A stretch of DNA of 33,834 nucleotides from a virus: positions 1 through 33,834 of the IMG/VR virus record IMGVR_UViG_3300001390_000007. The stretch is one strand, 5' to 3'. A program made the position numbers and the translations under genes. Of the stretch, positions 14,305 through 19,884 are shown piece after piece; the stretch's first letter is position 1; every line of letters starts with the position of its first letter. Under the pieces are notes generated by a model. The model ran no database searches. It saw nothing but the letters and a program-made list of their open reading frames with translations, and had not been told where the DNA came from.

Positions 14305-14348
14305 GGGCGGGAAAAGCTAACCGTTATGGAAGAAAGTAATTTCCGCCC
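14305..14348 (+). other. Hairpin before the DnaJ-type zinc-finger gene
   Basis: GGGCGGGAA (14305-14313) pairs with TTCCGCCC and its neighbour (14340-14348), 9 bp with one G-U. It lies in the space between the 33-aa gene and the ATG at 14368. Confidence 0.45.
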
Positions 14349-14367
14349 TCAATCGGATGATAAAAAT

Positions 14368-14532
14368 ATGAAAAAATCAATTTTAGAAAAATGTAATTAT
14401 TGCGAGGGGAAAGGATATGATATATTTAATCGCTCTAAGCAATGCCCATTTTGCGATGAAATGGGCGAGAGCGAAAAAAAAGAATTATTAAATGAAAAAC
14501 TACACCTTGAATTTCAACTTGGTGGGATATAA
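14368..14532 (+). CDS. Small zinc-finger protein, DnaJ central-domain style (54 aa)
   Basis: I choose the ATG at 14368 (context AAAAATATG). Earlier in-frame starts (14326 ATG, 14233) read through the hairpin and overlap the 33-aa gene. Motif C-N-Y-C-E-G-K-G-Y followed after 11 residues by C-P-F-C matches CxxCxGxG zinc repeats as in DnaJ. An acidic and helical tail follows. One zinc module only, so it is likely a metal-binding adaptor rather than a chaperone. Confidence 0.6.
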   Translation: MKKSILEKCNYCEGKGYDIFNRSKQCPFCDEMGESEKKELLNEKLHLEFQLGGI

Positions 14533-14537
14533 AAAAT

Positions 14538-15158
14538 ATGAAAAAATTTATAATAGACATTGAAACGAGCGTAGACGATAGACTTCTATCAATTTACACT
14601 CAAAATTTAAAAGCCCCAAAGAATATTAAAGACGAAAAAAAGATTGAAGAAGTGTTAAGTAAAAAAAGAGATGAAGCGGAAAAGGCGGTTAAGGTTGACA
14701 CTGACTTCGCTGACATTCTCTGCATAGGCGTTAAAGAAATTGGTGGAGAAGCTAAGCTATACACCCCGAAAGAATTAGAAAAGTTTTTTGCCGATAATAC
14801 CAGTAATAGTGAGTTCGGGAATAATTACAATTTTCAATTTATTACTTATAACGGCAAAGTGTTTGACATACCACTTTTAATGAAAACAGGAATTAAACAA
14901 GGGTTTATTTATCCTTACAAACTTTTAAAAGAAATGACAAACCGCTATAAAAACAATATGCACATAGATTTAATGATTGAGATAGGAGAATTTGGTAAAT
15001 ATAAAACGCTTGACACAATGTTGCAAATTTATTGTGGAATTGAAAAAACGCCAATTAATTTTAATACAGCGTCCAATGATGAAATAAAAAAACATTGCTT
15101 AGAAGACTTAATTAATACTGAAAAACTTTATAATAAATTTAAAAGTTATTTTAATTAA
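14538..15158 (+). CDS. 3'-5' exonuclease of the DEDD (DnaQ/PolB-proofreading) superfamily
   Basis: 206 residues. Exo I: FIIDIET with Asp7 and Glu9. Exo II: FITYNGKVFDIPLL with Asn105 and Asp110. Exo III: HCLEDL with His186 and Asp190 (HxxxD, DEDDh type). The whole layout fits the stand-alone 'predicted 3'-5' exonuclease related to PolB' group. It degrades single strands from the 3' end, so it may proofread host replication on phage DNA or prepare ends for recombination with the nearby nuclease and NinB-like genes. Five bases separate it from the previous gene. Confidence 0.75.
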   Translation: MKKFIIDIETSVDDRLLSIYTQNLKAPKNIKDEKKIEEVLSKKRDEAEKAVKVDTDFADILCIGVKEIGGEAKLYTPKELEKFFADNTSNSEFGNNYNFQFITYNGKVFDIPLLMKTGIKQGFIYPYKLLKEMTNRYKNNMHIDLMIEIGEFGKYKTLDTMLQIYCGIEKTPINFNTASNDEIKKHCLEDLINTEKLYNKFKSYFN

Positions 15159-15168
15159 CTTATAATCA

Positions 15169-15220
15169 AACCGTGAGAAGCGGTTATAATTAAATAATAT
15201 AAGAACGGTGAGTAGCCGTT
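15169..15220 (+). other. Twin hairpins with different stems and the same loop
   Basis: AACCG-TGAGAAG-CGGTT (15169-15185) and AACGG-TGAGTAG-CCGTT (15204-15220). Both are 5-bp stems around a 7-nt loop TGAG(A/T)AG. The third base pair differs (C-G versus G-C, compensating), while the loop is kept except for one base. They occupy the leader of the SSB-like gene, whose ATG lies 10 bases downstream, and look like a duplicated RNA-binding site. Confidence 0.65.
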
Positions 15221-15230
15221 AACAAACATT

Positions 15231-15971
15231 ATGCCAATCGCACAAACACAAACATTTGAAAAATTGGAGGGCAACTCTTATCCTCTAATCCCAAAGGGAA
15301 TTTACACGGCTGAGTTGTTGGATGTGGAAGCTGTTGAGAACGAAACCTATGACAGCAAAATGGGGAAGACAACTAGTAAACAATACCAAACAGACCTCAA
15401 ATGGCAGTTCACTCTGCTTGCGGGCGAGGATAAAAGTCAGAGCGAGGAAAAATTAAGAAACTTGAGGGGACGGAATATCTGGGAGAACTACGGACAGTCG
15501 TTCTTATATGCCGGCAAGAATGGGAAAAATAATTTATATCGGATAGTTGAGGCGTTTATCGGGCGGGAATTGACAAGAGAAGAAGAGGCAAGCGGAATAT
15601 CAAGCGAAATGCTTAACTCTTTTATCGGCAAGCAGATATTATTGTCAATAGAGCCGAAAACAAGCAAGGCTGGCAAGACATTTGACAATATCATTGATTA
15701 TCTGACCGCCCAAACACAATTAACGCCGTTAACGCCGGCGGAGAGGGAAAAAGCAACTGTAAGCAAAAAAGAGCGTGAAACGGCTGATACAGCCACCCAA
15801 TCCCCAAACACGCCGTCAGCAGGCACAGATGGCGTTGCAGAGGGGCGTGAGAACGAATATGTTAATGCAGAGAAGCTTGCAAATGAGCAACCGCAAGAGG
15901 GGCAAGCAACTCATCCGCAATATAAGCAAGAAGATGACAGCATAAATGTAGGAAATATCCCCTTTAATTAA
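15231..15971 (+). CDS. Probable single-stranded DNA-binding protein (DUF669-like)
   Basis: 246 residues. The N-terminal domain (about 15-165) is OB-like: PKGIYTAELLDVEAVENETY, then TDLKWQFTLLAGED, GRNIWENYGQSFLY and LYRIVEAFIGRELTREEEAS. This matches the pattern of phage replication proteins that replace SSB. A long, polar, disordered region (about 170-235) leads to an acidic tip DDSINVGNIPFN. The D-D...I-P-F ending resembles the SSB C-terminal peptide used to recruit partner enzymes, but has two extra features: a spacer between acid and IPF, and a final Asn. The assignment is inferred from layout; the twin hairpins upstream would allow autogenous control. Confidence 0.55.
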   Translation: MPIAQTQTFEKLEGNSYPLIPKGIYTAELLDVEAVENETYDSKMGKTTSKQYQTDLKWQFTLLAGEDKSQSEEKLRNLRGRNIWENYGQSFLYAGKNGKNNLYRIVEAFIGRELTREEEASGISSEMLNSFIGKQILLSIEPKTSKAGKTFDNIIDYLTAQTQLTPLTPAEREKATVSKKERETADTATQSPNTPSAGTDGVAEGRENEYVNAEKLANEQPQEGQATHPQYKQEDDSINVGNIPFN

Positions 15972-15977
15972 TCAATA

Positions 15978-16028
15978 ATGAGAGTTTCGGGAGGTAAGGA
16001 TTATAAATATATTGTCATCCCCAAATAA
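15978..16028 (+). CDS. Possible 16-aa peptide
   Basis: ATG at 15978 to TAA at 16028, beginning MRVSGGKDYKYIVIPK. It fills the gap before the VRR-NUC gene. Too short to judge; could be chance. Confidence 0.2.
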   Translation: MRVSGGKDYKYIVIPK

Positions 16029-16052
16029 GATGCTTTATTATAAATAAAAAAT

Positions 16053-16376
16053 ATGTTAGAAAGTTTAATCCAAAATGCGATAGAAACCTATCTAAAGTTA
16101 TTGGAAAATCAAGGGAAATTGGTTTATCAGAAAAATAATTCTGGGGCATTGCAGACGAGGGCTGGGGGCTTTGTGAGATTTGGGAAAAGAGGCGCGCCGG
16201 ACTTTCTTGTTTTTATAAAAGCCGGTAAAACACTACATTTGGAATGCAAGAATGAAAAGGGACGGCAGAACGCAAACCAGCTTGAATTTGAAATTAATAT
16301 AACAAATTTGGGACATAAATATTTTATCGTAAGAAGCGTATCAGATGTAGAGAATATATTAAAAAAATATTTATGA
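16053..16376 (+). CDS. VRR-NUC nuclease (PD-(D/E)xK), Holliday-junction-resolvase-like
   Basis: 107 residues, the size of stand-alone viral VRR-NUC proteins. N-terminal helix ESLIQNAIETYLKLLENQG, then GFVRFGKRGAPDFLVF with Asp50, then LHLECKNEKGRQNANQLEFE with Glu64, Lys66 and Gln76: a complete PD-ExK active site with the GxPD and Q motifs. The final strand-helix is HKYFIVRSVSDVENILKKYL. These enzymes cut branched or structured DNA and here would resolve recombination or replication intermediates before packaging. It overlaps the NinB-like gene by 4 bp, which suggests joint action. Confidence 0.85.
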   Translation: MLESLIQNAIETYLKLLENQGKLVYQKNNSGALQTRAGGFVRFGKRGAPDFLVFIKAGKTLHLECKNEKGRQNANQLEFEINITNLGHKYFIVRSVSDVENILKKYL

Positions 16377-16792
16377 AAATAATTCCAAAATTTTACGGAG
16401 AAGTTAATGACGGTAAACTGGTGGTTGAGAATAAAGACAAGTTTGATTTATTTGTCGGCACGCTCAGCGGAAAAGTTGAGATTGTTGTCAAACCGTGGAG
16501 GAAGACGAGAAGCGGACAACAAAATAAATACCTCTGGGGGGTTGTATACAAGATAATAGCAGAATATACCGGAGAGGATATTATGGACATCCACAACAAT
16601 TTTAAATATAAACTGTTAAAAAGCACAGGCAAGAGCGGAAAACTGCATAGCTGTAAGTCCACAACCAAACTTAGCACCGCAGATTTTACAGACTATATAG
16701 AAAAGATTAAAGTGTGGGCTTCCGGTTTCGGGCTTAATATTCCCAGCCCGGACGACATAGACCTTGATAATATACAAGAATATATAATTTAA
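16373..16792 (+). CDS. NinB-like recombination protein
   Basis: 139 residues. Core KPWRKTRSGQQNKYLWGVVY (about 40-59) corresponds to the R-S-x-x-Q-N-x-x-x-W signature of the NinB (Orf) family. It is followed by IAEYTGEDIMDIHNNFKYKL, like the E-x-T-G-x-x-x-x-x-x-H-x-x-x-K segment, and STTKLSTADFTDYIEKIKVW at the C-terminal half. NinB/Orf proteins bind single strands and help RecA-family exchange, replacing RecFOR. Paired with the VRR-NUC gene and exonuclease it forms a small recombination set that relies on host RecA. Confidence 0.7.
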   Translation: MKIIPKFYGEVNDGKLVVENKDKFDLFVGTLSGKVEIVVKPWRKTRSGQQNKYLWGVVYKIIAEYTGEDIMDIHNNFKYKLLKSTGKSGKLHSCKSTTKLSTADFTDYIEKIKVWASGFGLNIPSPDDIDLDNIQEYII

Positions 16793-16838
16793 CCCCCAGA
16801 CGATTGGCGATAAAACAACATCGCCTTTCGCTTGGGGG
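16793..16838 (+). other. Long segmented hairpin after the NinB-like gene
   Basis: CCCCCA (16793-16798) with TGGGGG (16833-16838), CGA (16801-16803) with TCG (16828-16830), GGCGAT (16806-16811) with ATCGCC (16820-16825). These make 15 Watson-Crick pairs separated by two symmetric 2x2 internal loops, with an 8-nt loop AAAACAAC. It begins right after the stop and ends 10 bases before the next ATG. No U-run, so it is a processing or translational element rather than a terminator. Confidence 0.65.
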
Positions 16839-16848
16839 GATAATAAAT

Positions 16849-17244
16849 ATGAAAACAATATCATTAAAATTAGCAAAAGAAATAAACGCCCTTGCGGAAG
16901 AGAAAGGAGTTGTGTCGCCAGAGAGCCAAAGGCATTATGAAGGATTGAAAGGGACTGGGACATTTATTCCAACCGTTGGTGCTCCAGATGAAAGAGATAG
17001 AGAGAGATATGAAGTGATGGAGCGATTTTCAACAGACGAGCTCCTTGGAATGTTGCCAAACTTAATTGACAAATATGAATTAAAATTAAAAAAAGGGGCG
17101 ACTGGTTTTTGGGCATATTTTGAAAAAGAAGAATTGAAAAGCTTTTTTGAAGAAGCAAGATATGCCCAATATGCAGAAACCCCCGCCGAAGCTCTCGGAC
17201 TTCTTTATAAGAAATTAATATTGGAAGGGATAATATGCGAATAA
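16849..17244 (+). CDS. Unknown 131-aa protein, paralogous in part to the 114-aa gene at 19883
   Basis: The ATG at 16849 (AAATATG context, just after the hairpin) is preferred to an in-frame ATG at 16804 that lies inside the hairpin. It starts MKTISLKLAKEINALAEEKG and has F-S-T-D-E-L-L-G-M-L-P, which parallels Y-N-A-N-E-L-L-E-W-L in the 114-aa protein. Both belong to a class of small phage proteins with a target-edge ELLEMLP helix. A C-terminal segment, EARYAQYAETPAEALGLLYK, matches the widespread 'AETPAEALG/L-x-x-L' ending. Function unknown. Confidence 0.6.
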   Translation: MKTISLKLAKEINALAEEKGVVSPESQRHYEGLKGTGTFIPTVGAPDERDRERYEVMERFSTDELLGMLPNLIDKYELKLKKGATGFWAYFEKEELKSFFEEARYAQYAETPAEALGLLYKKLILEGIICE

Positions 17245-17396
17245 TATATAAGCCGACAATAGAACTGGCAAAGCACTGCGGATATTGTGGGAAAAGATTA
17301 TCGGGTGACGGAAGCATAGTATCGCCACATAAATGCACCTGCGGAGAGTGGGAACGCGTAAAAGACGAGGAGGGGTTTAATTATAAATTAAAATAA
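17235..17396 (+). CDS. Small zinc-ribbon protein (53 aa)
   Basis: ATG at 17235 overlaps the previous gene by 10 bp; ends at 17396. Contains C-G-Y-C-G-K at about 15-20 and K-C-T-C-G-E-W about 17 residues later, a four-cysteine zinc ribbon. It could bind nucleic acid or a host protein. It is one of six or more small zinc-ribbon genes in the window. Confidence 0.6.
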   Translation: MRIIYKPTIELAKHCGYCGKRLSGDGSIVSPHKCTCGEWERVKDEEGFNYKLK

Positions 17397-17400
17397 CTAT

Positions 17401-17700
17401 ATGGAAAATAGAACAAAAAAAGCGTTTGAAAATCTATACGAATATTTGGCTTTACGTTCAACCGAAGCTGGAGATGACTTGCGTATTATTGAGAAAGCAG
17501 TCCGCCAAAACCGCAAGGAAAATGAAAAGACGGTATTGAAAGGAGAAAGGAGAAGAGTTATTGAGATGATAAGAGGGGATATCATTAAAGAAATAATTGA
17601 ACTCGTTGAGGAAATGGCTACTGACCCGCCATTAGAAAGCAATGAGAGGAGAAGGGGTTATCAGCTGTTTGCCGATGATATTATATTTAAGTTAAAATAA
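17401..17700 (+). CDS. Helical protein of a duplicated family (99 aa)
   Basis: Starts MENRTKKAFENLYEYLALRS and contains IIEKAVRQNRKENEKTVLKG, then two more charged helices. Residues 1-40 align with the 78-aa protein at 18411 (K-A-F-E-N-L-Y-E-Y-L against Q-A-F-K-N-L-Y-E-Y-L; I-I-E-K-A-V-R-Q-N-R-K against L-I-K-K-A-L-R-Q-S-R-K). The two are paralogs, with the 99-aa form carrying an insert. All-helical, no known motif. The leader is AAAATAACTATATG, shared with the next two genes. Confidence 0.6.
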   Translation: MENRTKKAFENLYEYLALRSTEAGDDLRIIEKAVRQNRKENEKTVLKGERRRVIEMIRGDIIKEIIELVEEMATDPPLESNERRRGYQLFADDIIFKLK

Positions 17701-17704
17701 CTAT

Positions 17705-17941
17705 ATGGAAAAAGAATTAAAAATAGGCGATAATGTTTTATTAGAGCAAGCGTGGGAGGATGATGCAGGATATTACCACGATGAATATTTAACAATAAAA
17801 AGAATATTACCAGACAGAAGATTGCAGTTTCGTATCGGGCATTATAAAACAAGAAAACAAAAAGACCAGCTACTTCAAGCGTGGATAAATAAATTTGAGT
17901 GGTATGCTGATGATGTTAAGATTATTAAAGATTTAAAATAA
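17705..17941 (+). CDS. Unknown 78-aa protein, possibly SH3/KOW-like
   Basis: MEKELKIGDNVLLEQAWEDD at the start, then YLTIKRILPDRRLQFRIGHY, a beta-rich layout with a G-D-x-V-L-L opening as in small SH3-like or KOW modules. The C-terminus is helical. No confident family. It shares the leader AAAATAACTATATG with its neighbours. Confidence 0.5.
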   Translation: MEKELKIGDNVLLEQAWEDDAGYYHDEYLTIKRILPDRRLQFRIGHYKTRKQKDQLLQAWINKFEWYADDVKIIKDLK

Positions 17942-17945
17942 CTAT

Positions 17946-18329
17946 ATGAACAAAGAAATAAAGGAAAAAATACAAAAATTTACGAAAACAAGAGAGATAG
18001 AGTTTTGGGGTGAAAAATATAAAGTTTCCCCGGCACTATCTAAAACAATTATAGGCGATGGAAAATCATTTCTATGGTTTGGGATGGGAGACACGAGACC
18101 ACATTATTACATTATCAGAGTTGACTCTAAGTGGGAGAAAATGAATAATAATAAATTAAGAGAAAAAATTGAAGAAGAAATTTATGAAATTCTAATTAGT
18201 GAATTTGGCATCTGTGGAGAGGAGTGTGAAGAAAAATATTCTCAATTGGGAGATGATTGTTGTGATTGCAAATTCCCAACAATAATAGACGATAATAGAA
18301 TGATTGATTGGGGATTTTTACAATTATAA
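17946..18329 (+). CDS. Unknown Cys-containing protein (127 aa)
   Basis: Mixed alpha/beta sequence with W and Y residues in the middle (SFLWFGMGDTRPHYYIIRVD). A Cys cluster C-G-E-E-C followed by C-C-D-C about 15 residues later may bind zinc or iron. Not recognised. Start follows TTAAAATAACTATATG. Confidence 0.5.
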   Translation: MNKEIKEKIQKFTKTREIEFWGEKYKVSPALSKTIIGDGKSFLWFGMGDTRPHYYIIRVDSKWEKMNNNKLREKIEEEIYEILISEFGICGEECEEKYSQLGDDCCDCKFPTIIDDNRMIDWGFLQL

Positions 18330-18330
18330 A

Positions 18331-18408
18331 AAAGTAACAGGCTCTGTGGATGTCAGTGAGAACGCAAAATTCACCGCGACTAAACTTGAAAAAGTAAAAA
18401 ATAAATAG
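18331..18408 (+). pseudogene. Possible remnant of a gene end
   Basis: In the space before the 78-aa paralog a frame without ATG reads KVTGSVDVSENAKFTATKLE and ends with TAG at 18406-18408. The composition is coding-like and more balanced than the surrounding spacers. It may be the tail of a lost gene; evidence is weak. Confidence 0.25.
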
Positions 18409-18410
18409 AT

Positions 18411-18647
18411 ATGGAAAAAGAAACAAACCAAGCGTTTAAAAATCTATACGAATACCTATCAGCCCAAATGCCTGAGGCTTTAGCTGACCTTGGCTTGATC
18501 AAGAAAGCGCTCCGCCAAAGTCGCAAAGATACTATTGAAGAAATGATAAAGCTTTCAGATATAATTGAGAGCCAATACACGACAGAATTTAACGAATGGC
18601 GCGCGTTTAAGGGGTTCCGCAATACAATGCGAGATAAATTAAAATAA
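18411..18647 (+). CDS. Helical protein, paralog of the 99-aa protein (78 aa)
   Basis: MEKETNQAFKNLYEYLSAQM at the start, then LGLIKKALRQSRKDTIEEMI. It aligns with the 99-aa protein along the first 40 residues and again at the C-terminus (D-K-L-K against F-K-L-K ends), so the family has been duplicated within this operon. The last codons form part of the 5' arm of the large RNA helix at 18643. Function unknown. Confidence 0.6.
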   Translation: MEKETNQAFKNLYEYLSAQMPEALADLGLIKKALRQSRKDTIEEMIKLSDIIESQYTTEFNEWRAFKGFRNTMRDKLK

Positions 18648-18889
18648 TTATTCGTTAAACGGCTGATACCTTGTAAAAAGTTGGGTTGCTCCAACATAAG
18701 TGAATTAACACTAATAAGTCTAAGCCTTTGTATATGGAAAAAAACATCGGCTTGGCGTGGTGGTAGGAAAAGATTACGGATAGCTTCCATAGTTAATACT
18801 GCAAGAACATATACACAAGGCAATTAACAAGTCCTTTACGGGAGAGGTTAATGCCCCTTAAGGTATCGGGGGTTTAGCGAATAATTATT
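18643..18889 (+). ncRNA. Large structured RNA, domain 1 (closed by an 18-bp helix)
   Basis: No coding frame fits 18648-19124. The outer helix pairs AATAATTATTCGTTAAAC (18643-18660) with GTTTAGCGAATAATTATT (18872-18889): 18 pairs, one being U-G on the plus strand (it would be A-C on the minus strand, so plus is the sense). The next helix pairs GATACCTT (18665-18672) with AAGGTATC (18860-18867), plus a U-G and a C-G pair. Inside: hairpins GTTGG/CCAAC (18680-18695), AGTG/CACT (18699-18712), AAGCC/GGCTT (18722-18753) and GGCA-ATTAAC/GTTAATGCC (18819-18855, one bulge). This is a multi-branched domain of about 247 nt. I cannot match it to a known class. Confidence 0.7.
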
Positions 18890-19099
18890 CATTATATCTT
18901 AATAGGTAAAGCTATATAAGACAGTGGTTTAGGACGCTGCAGCGGAGAGTTACCATAAGCACAAAGTGGCTTAAGACACAAACTCTTACTATATACTTAG
19001 GTGTCTTGGATAGACGGTTTAACAACCGATAACGCCACACTTAGGTTGTCAGATTCTTAAGTGCTAAAATTTTACCTATTAAGATATAGCGAATAATTA
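18875..19099. repeat. 13-bp direct repeats around RNA domain 2
   Basis: TAGCGAATAATTA occurs at 18875-18887 and 19087-19099, on both sides of the 18-bp inverted repeat of domain 2. Direct plus inverted flanks would also be expected of a small non-autonomous mobile element. The first copy is also part of the domain 1 helix. Confidence 0.6.
18891..19089 (+). ncRNA. Large structured RNA, domain 2 (18-bp helix with internal pseudoknot)
   Basis: Closing helix TATATCTTAATAGGTAAA (18893-18910) with TTTACCTATTAAGATATA (19071-19088), 18 perfect pairs with a G-U at each end. Inside: AGAGTT (18946-18951) with AACTCT (18981-18986) and AAGACAC (18973-18979) with GTGTCTT (19001-19007), which cross and form a pseudoknot. 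Hairpins TAAGC/GCTTA (18956-18973), CGGTT-TAAC-AACCG (19015-19028) and CACTTA/TAAGTG (19038-19063) complete it. Domain 2 follows domain 1 directly. Size and style recall ornate phage RNAs such as GOLLD or ROOL, but no specific match is claimed. Confidence 0.7.
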
Positions 19100-19515
19100 A
19101 ATAAGCTGTTATGGCAAAACAATTATGAAAACAAAACAAGAGATATTAAAAATGAATAAGAAAGAGATATTAGATTATAAGTTGAGTAATGATTTAAACA
19201 AAAAAACTAATTGCTCTAAGTGCTCTGATTGCTCTGATTGCTCTAAGTGCTCTGATTGCTCTGATTGCTCTAAGTGCTCTGATTGCTCTAATTGCTCTGA
19301 GTGCTCTAATTGCTATCGTTGCTATGAATGCTATCGTTGCTATGAATGCTCTGAATGCTCTGATTGCTCTTATTGCTACGGTTGCAGAAACGCAGAAGGA
19401 CTTAAATATGCTATCTGTAATGTTGAGATGAGTAAGGAAGAGTATTTTGAAAAACTTAAAGAGTTAACTAAATAAGCCGTTATGGCGATAAAAAACTATG
19501 AAAACAAAACAAGAG
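19099..19515 (+). repeat. Imperfect direct repeats flanking the Cys-triplet gene
   Basis: AAATAAGC(T/C)GTTATGGC at 19099-19115 and 19470-19486, and ATGAAAACAAAACAAGAG at 19125-19142 and 19498-19515. The gene and its leader have been duplicated and the second copy reduced to 13 codons. Confidence 0.7.
19125..19475 (+). CDS. Cysteine-triplet repeat protein (116 aa)
   Basis: N-terminal helix MKTKQEILKMNKKEILDYKL, then from about residue 29 to 87 nearly every third residue is Cys in the pattern C-S/Y-x (S-D-C, S-K-C, S-N-C, Y-R-C, Y-E-C). The C-terminus is SKEEYFEKLKELTK. About 20 cysteines in 60 residues and a DNA-level repeat of TGCTCTGAT. A strict triplet would put all Cys on one face of a three-sided helix. 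Possible roles: metal storage, redox buffer or a disulfide-rich rod. Proteins of this style occur in phage and Patescibacteria metagenomes but, to my knowledge, have no known function. Confidence 0.7.
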   Translation: MKTKQEILKMNKKEILDYKLSNDLNKKTNCSKCSDCSDCSKCSDCSDCSKCSDCSNCSECSNCYRCYECYRCYECSECSDCSYCYGCRNAEGLKYAICNVEMSKEEYFEKLKELTK

Positions 19516-19539
19516 TATTTTAAAAAACTTTATGAATAA
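19498..19539 (+). pseudogene. 13-codon collapsed copy of the Cys-triplet gene
   Basis: Reads MKTKQEYFKKLYE then stop: the first six residues of the Cys-triplet protein joined to its C-terminal EYFEKL-like end, with the whole repeat lost. Its stop overlaps the start of the next ORF, so it may now serve as a translational lead-in. Confidence 0.5.
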
Positions 19540-19672
19540 CCTAGAATTTTTACAAGAATTAGAAAAAAAACTTTACAACAAAGAAATAACAATTGAGGAT
19601 GTTTTCGCTTTTATCGCTCAAGCATTAAAAAATATTGAAGATGATAAAACTAGCTTTGAGCAAATAAGTTAA
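19532..19672 (+). CDS. Small acidic helical protein (46 aa)
   Basis: ATG at 19532 lies within the end of the collapsed copy. Peptide begins MNNLEFLQELEKKLYNKEIT, then IEDVFAFIAQALKNIEDD. A helix pair of low complexity; not recognised. Confidence 0.5.
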   Translation: MNNLEFLQELEKKLYNKEITIEDVFAFIAQALKNIEDDKTSFEQIS

Positions 19673-19680
19673 ATAATTAT

Positions 19681-19866
19681 ATGAAAAATAAAATATATCA
19701 ACAAATACATAGAATGTGCGGTGGGGAGCTTGTTCTTGTGAAAGAGGATAATAAAATATCTGTTCTTTGTAAAAAATGTTTTACAGGATGGATATCAAAG
19801 GCTGAAATAAGTAAAAGCATAGAATGGCGGAATATTAAAAACGATGAAGCTAAGAAATCTAAATAA
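19681..19866 (+). CDS. Small zinc-ribbon protein (61 aa)
   Basis: Motif H-R-M-C-G-G-E-L-V-L-V at about 10-20 and L-C-K-K-C-F about 10 residues later: a small ribbon with H/C-x-x-C and C-x-x-C ligands. The C-terminal helix is basic. Start in an AATTATATG context. Confidence 0.55.
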   Translation: MKNKIYQQIHRMCGGELVLVKEDNKISVLCKKCFTGWISKAEISKSIEWRNIKNDEAKKSK

Positions 19867-19884
19867 ATAAATAAATAAATAAAT
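19861..19884. repeat. AAAT tetranucleotide run between two genes
   Basis: Six AAAT units end in the ATG of the 114-aa gene. Slippage here would alter only the spacing between the stop of the 61-aa gene and the next start. Confidence 0.6.

Noticed and set aside
14233-14532. 99-aa reading of the zinc-finger gene
   Set aside because: The first third reads through a hairpin and overlaps the 33-aa ORF; conserved-looking sequence starts at 14368.
16804-17244. 146-aa reading from ATG 16804
   Set aside because: The start lies in the stem of the 16793-16838 hairpin. The ATG at 16849 has the standard AAATATG context and begins a family-like MKTI sequence.
18643-19099. Group I intron or tmRNA
   Set aside because: It does not interrupt a gene. 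AAGATATA resembles a group I element but is in the closing helix, no P/Q/R core is visible, and no tRNA-like end with TTCGA is present.
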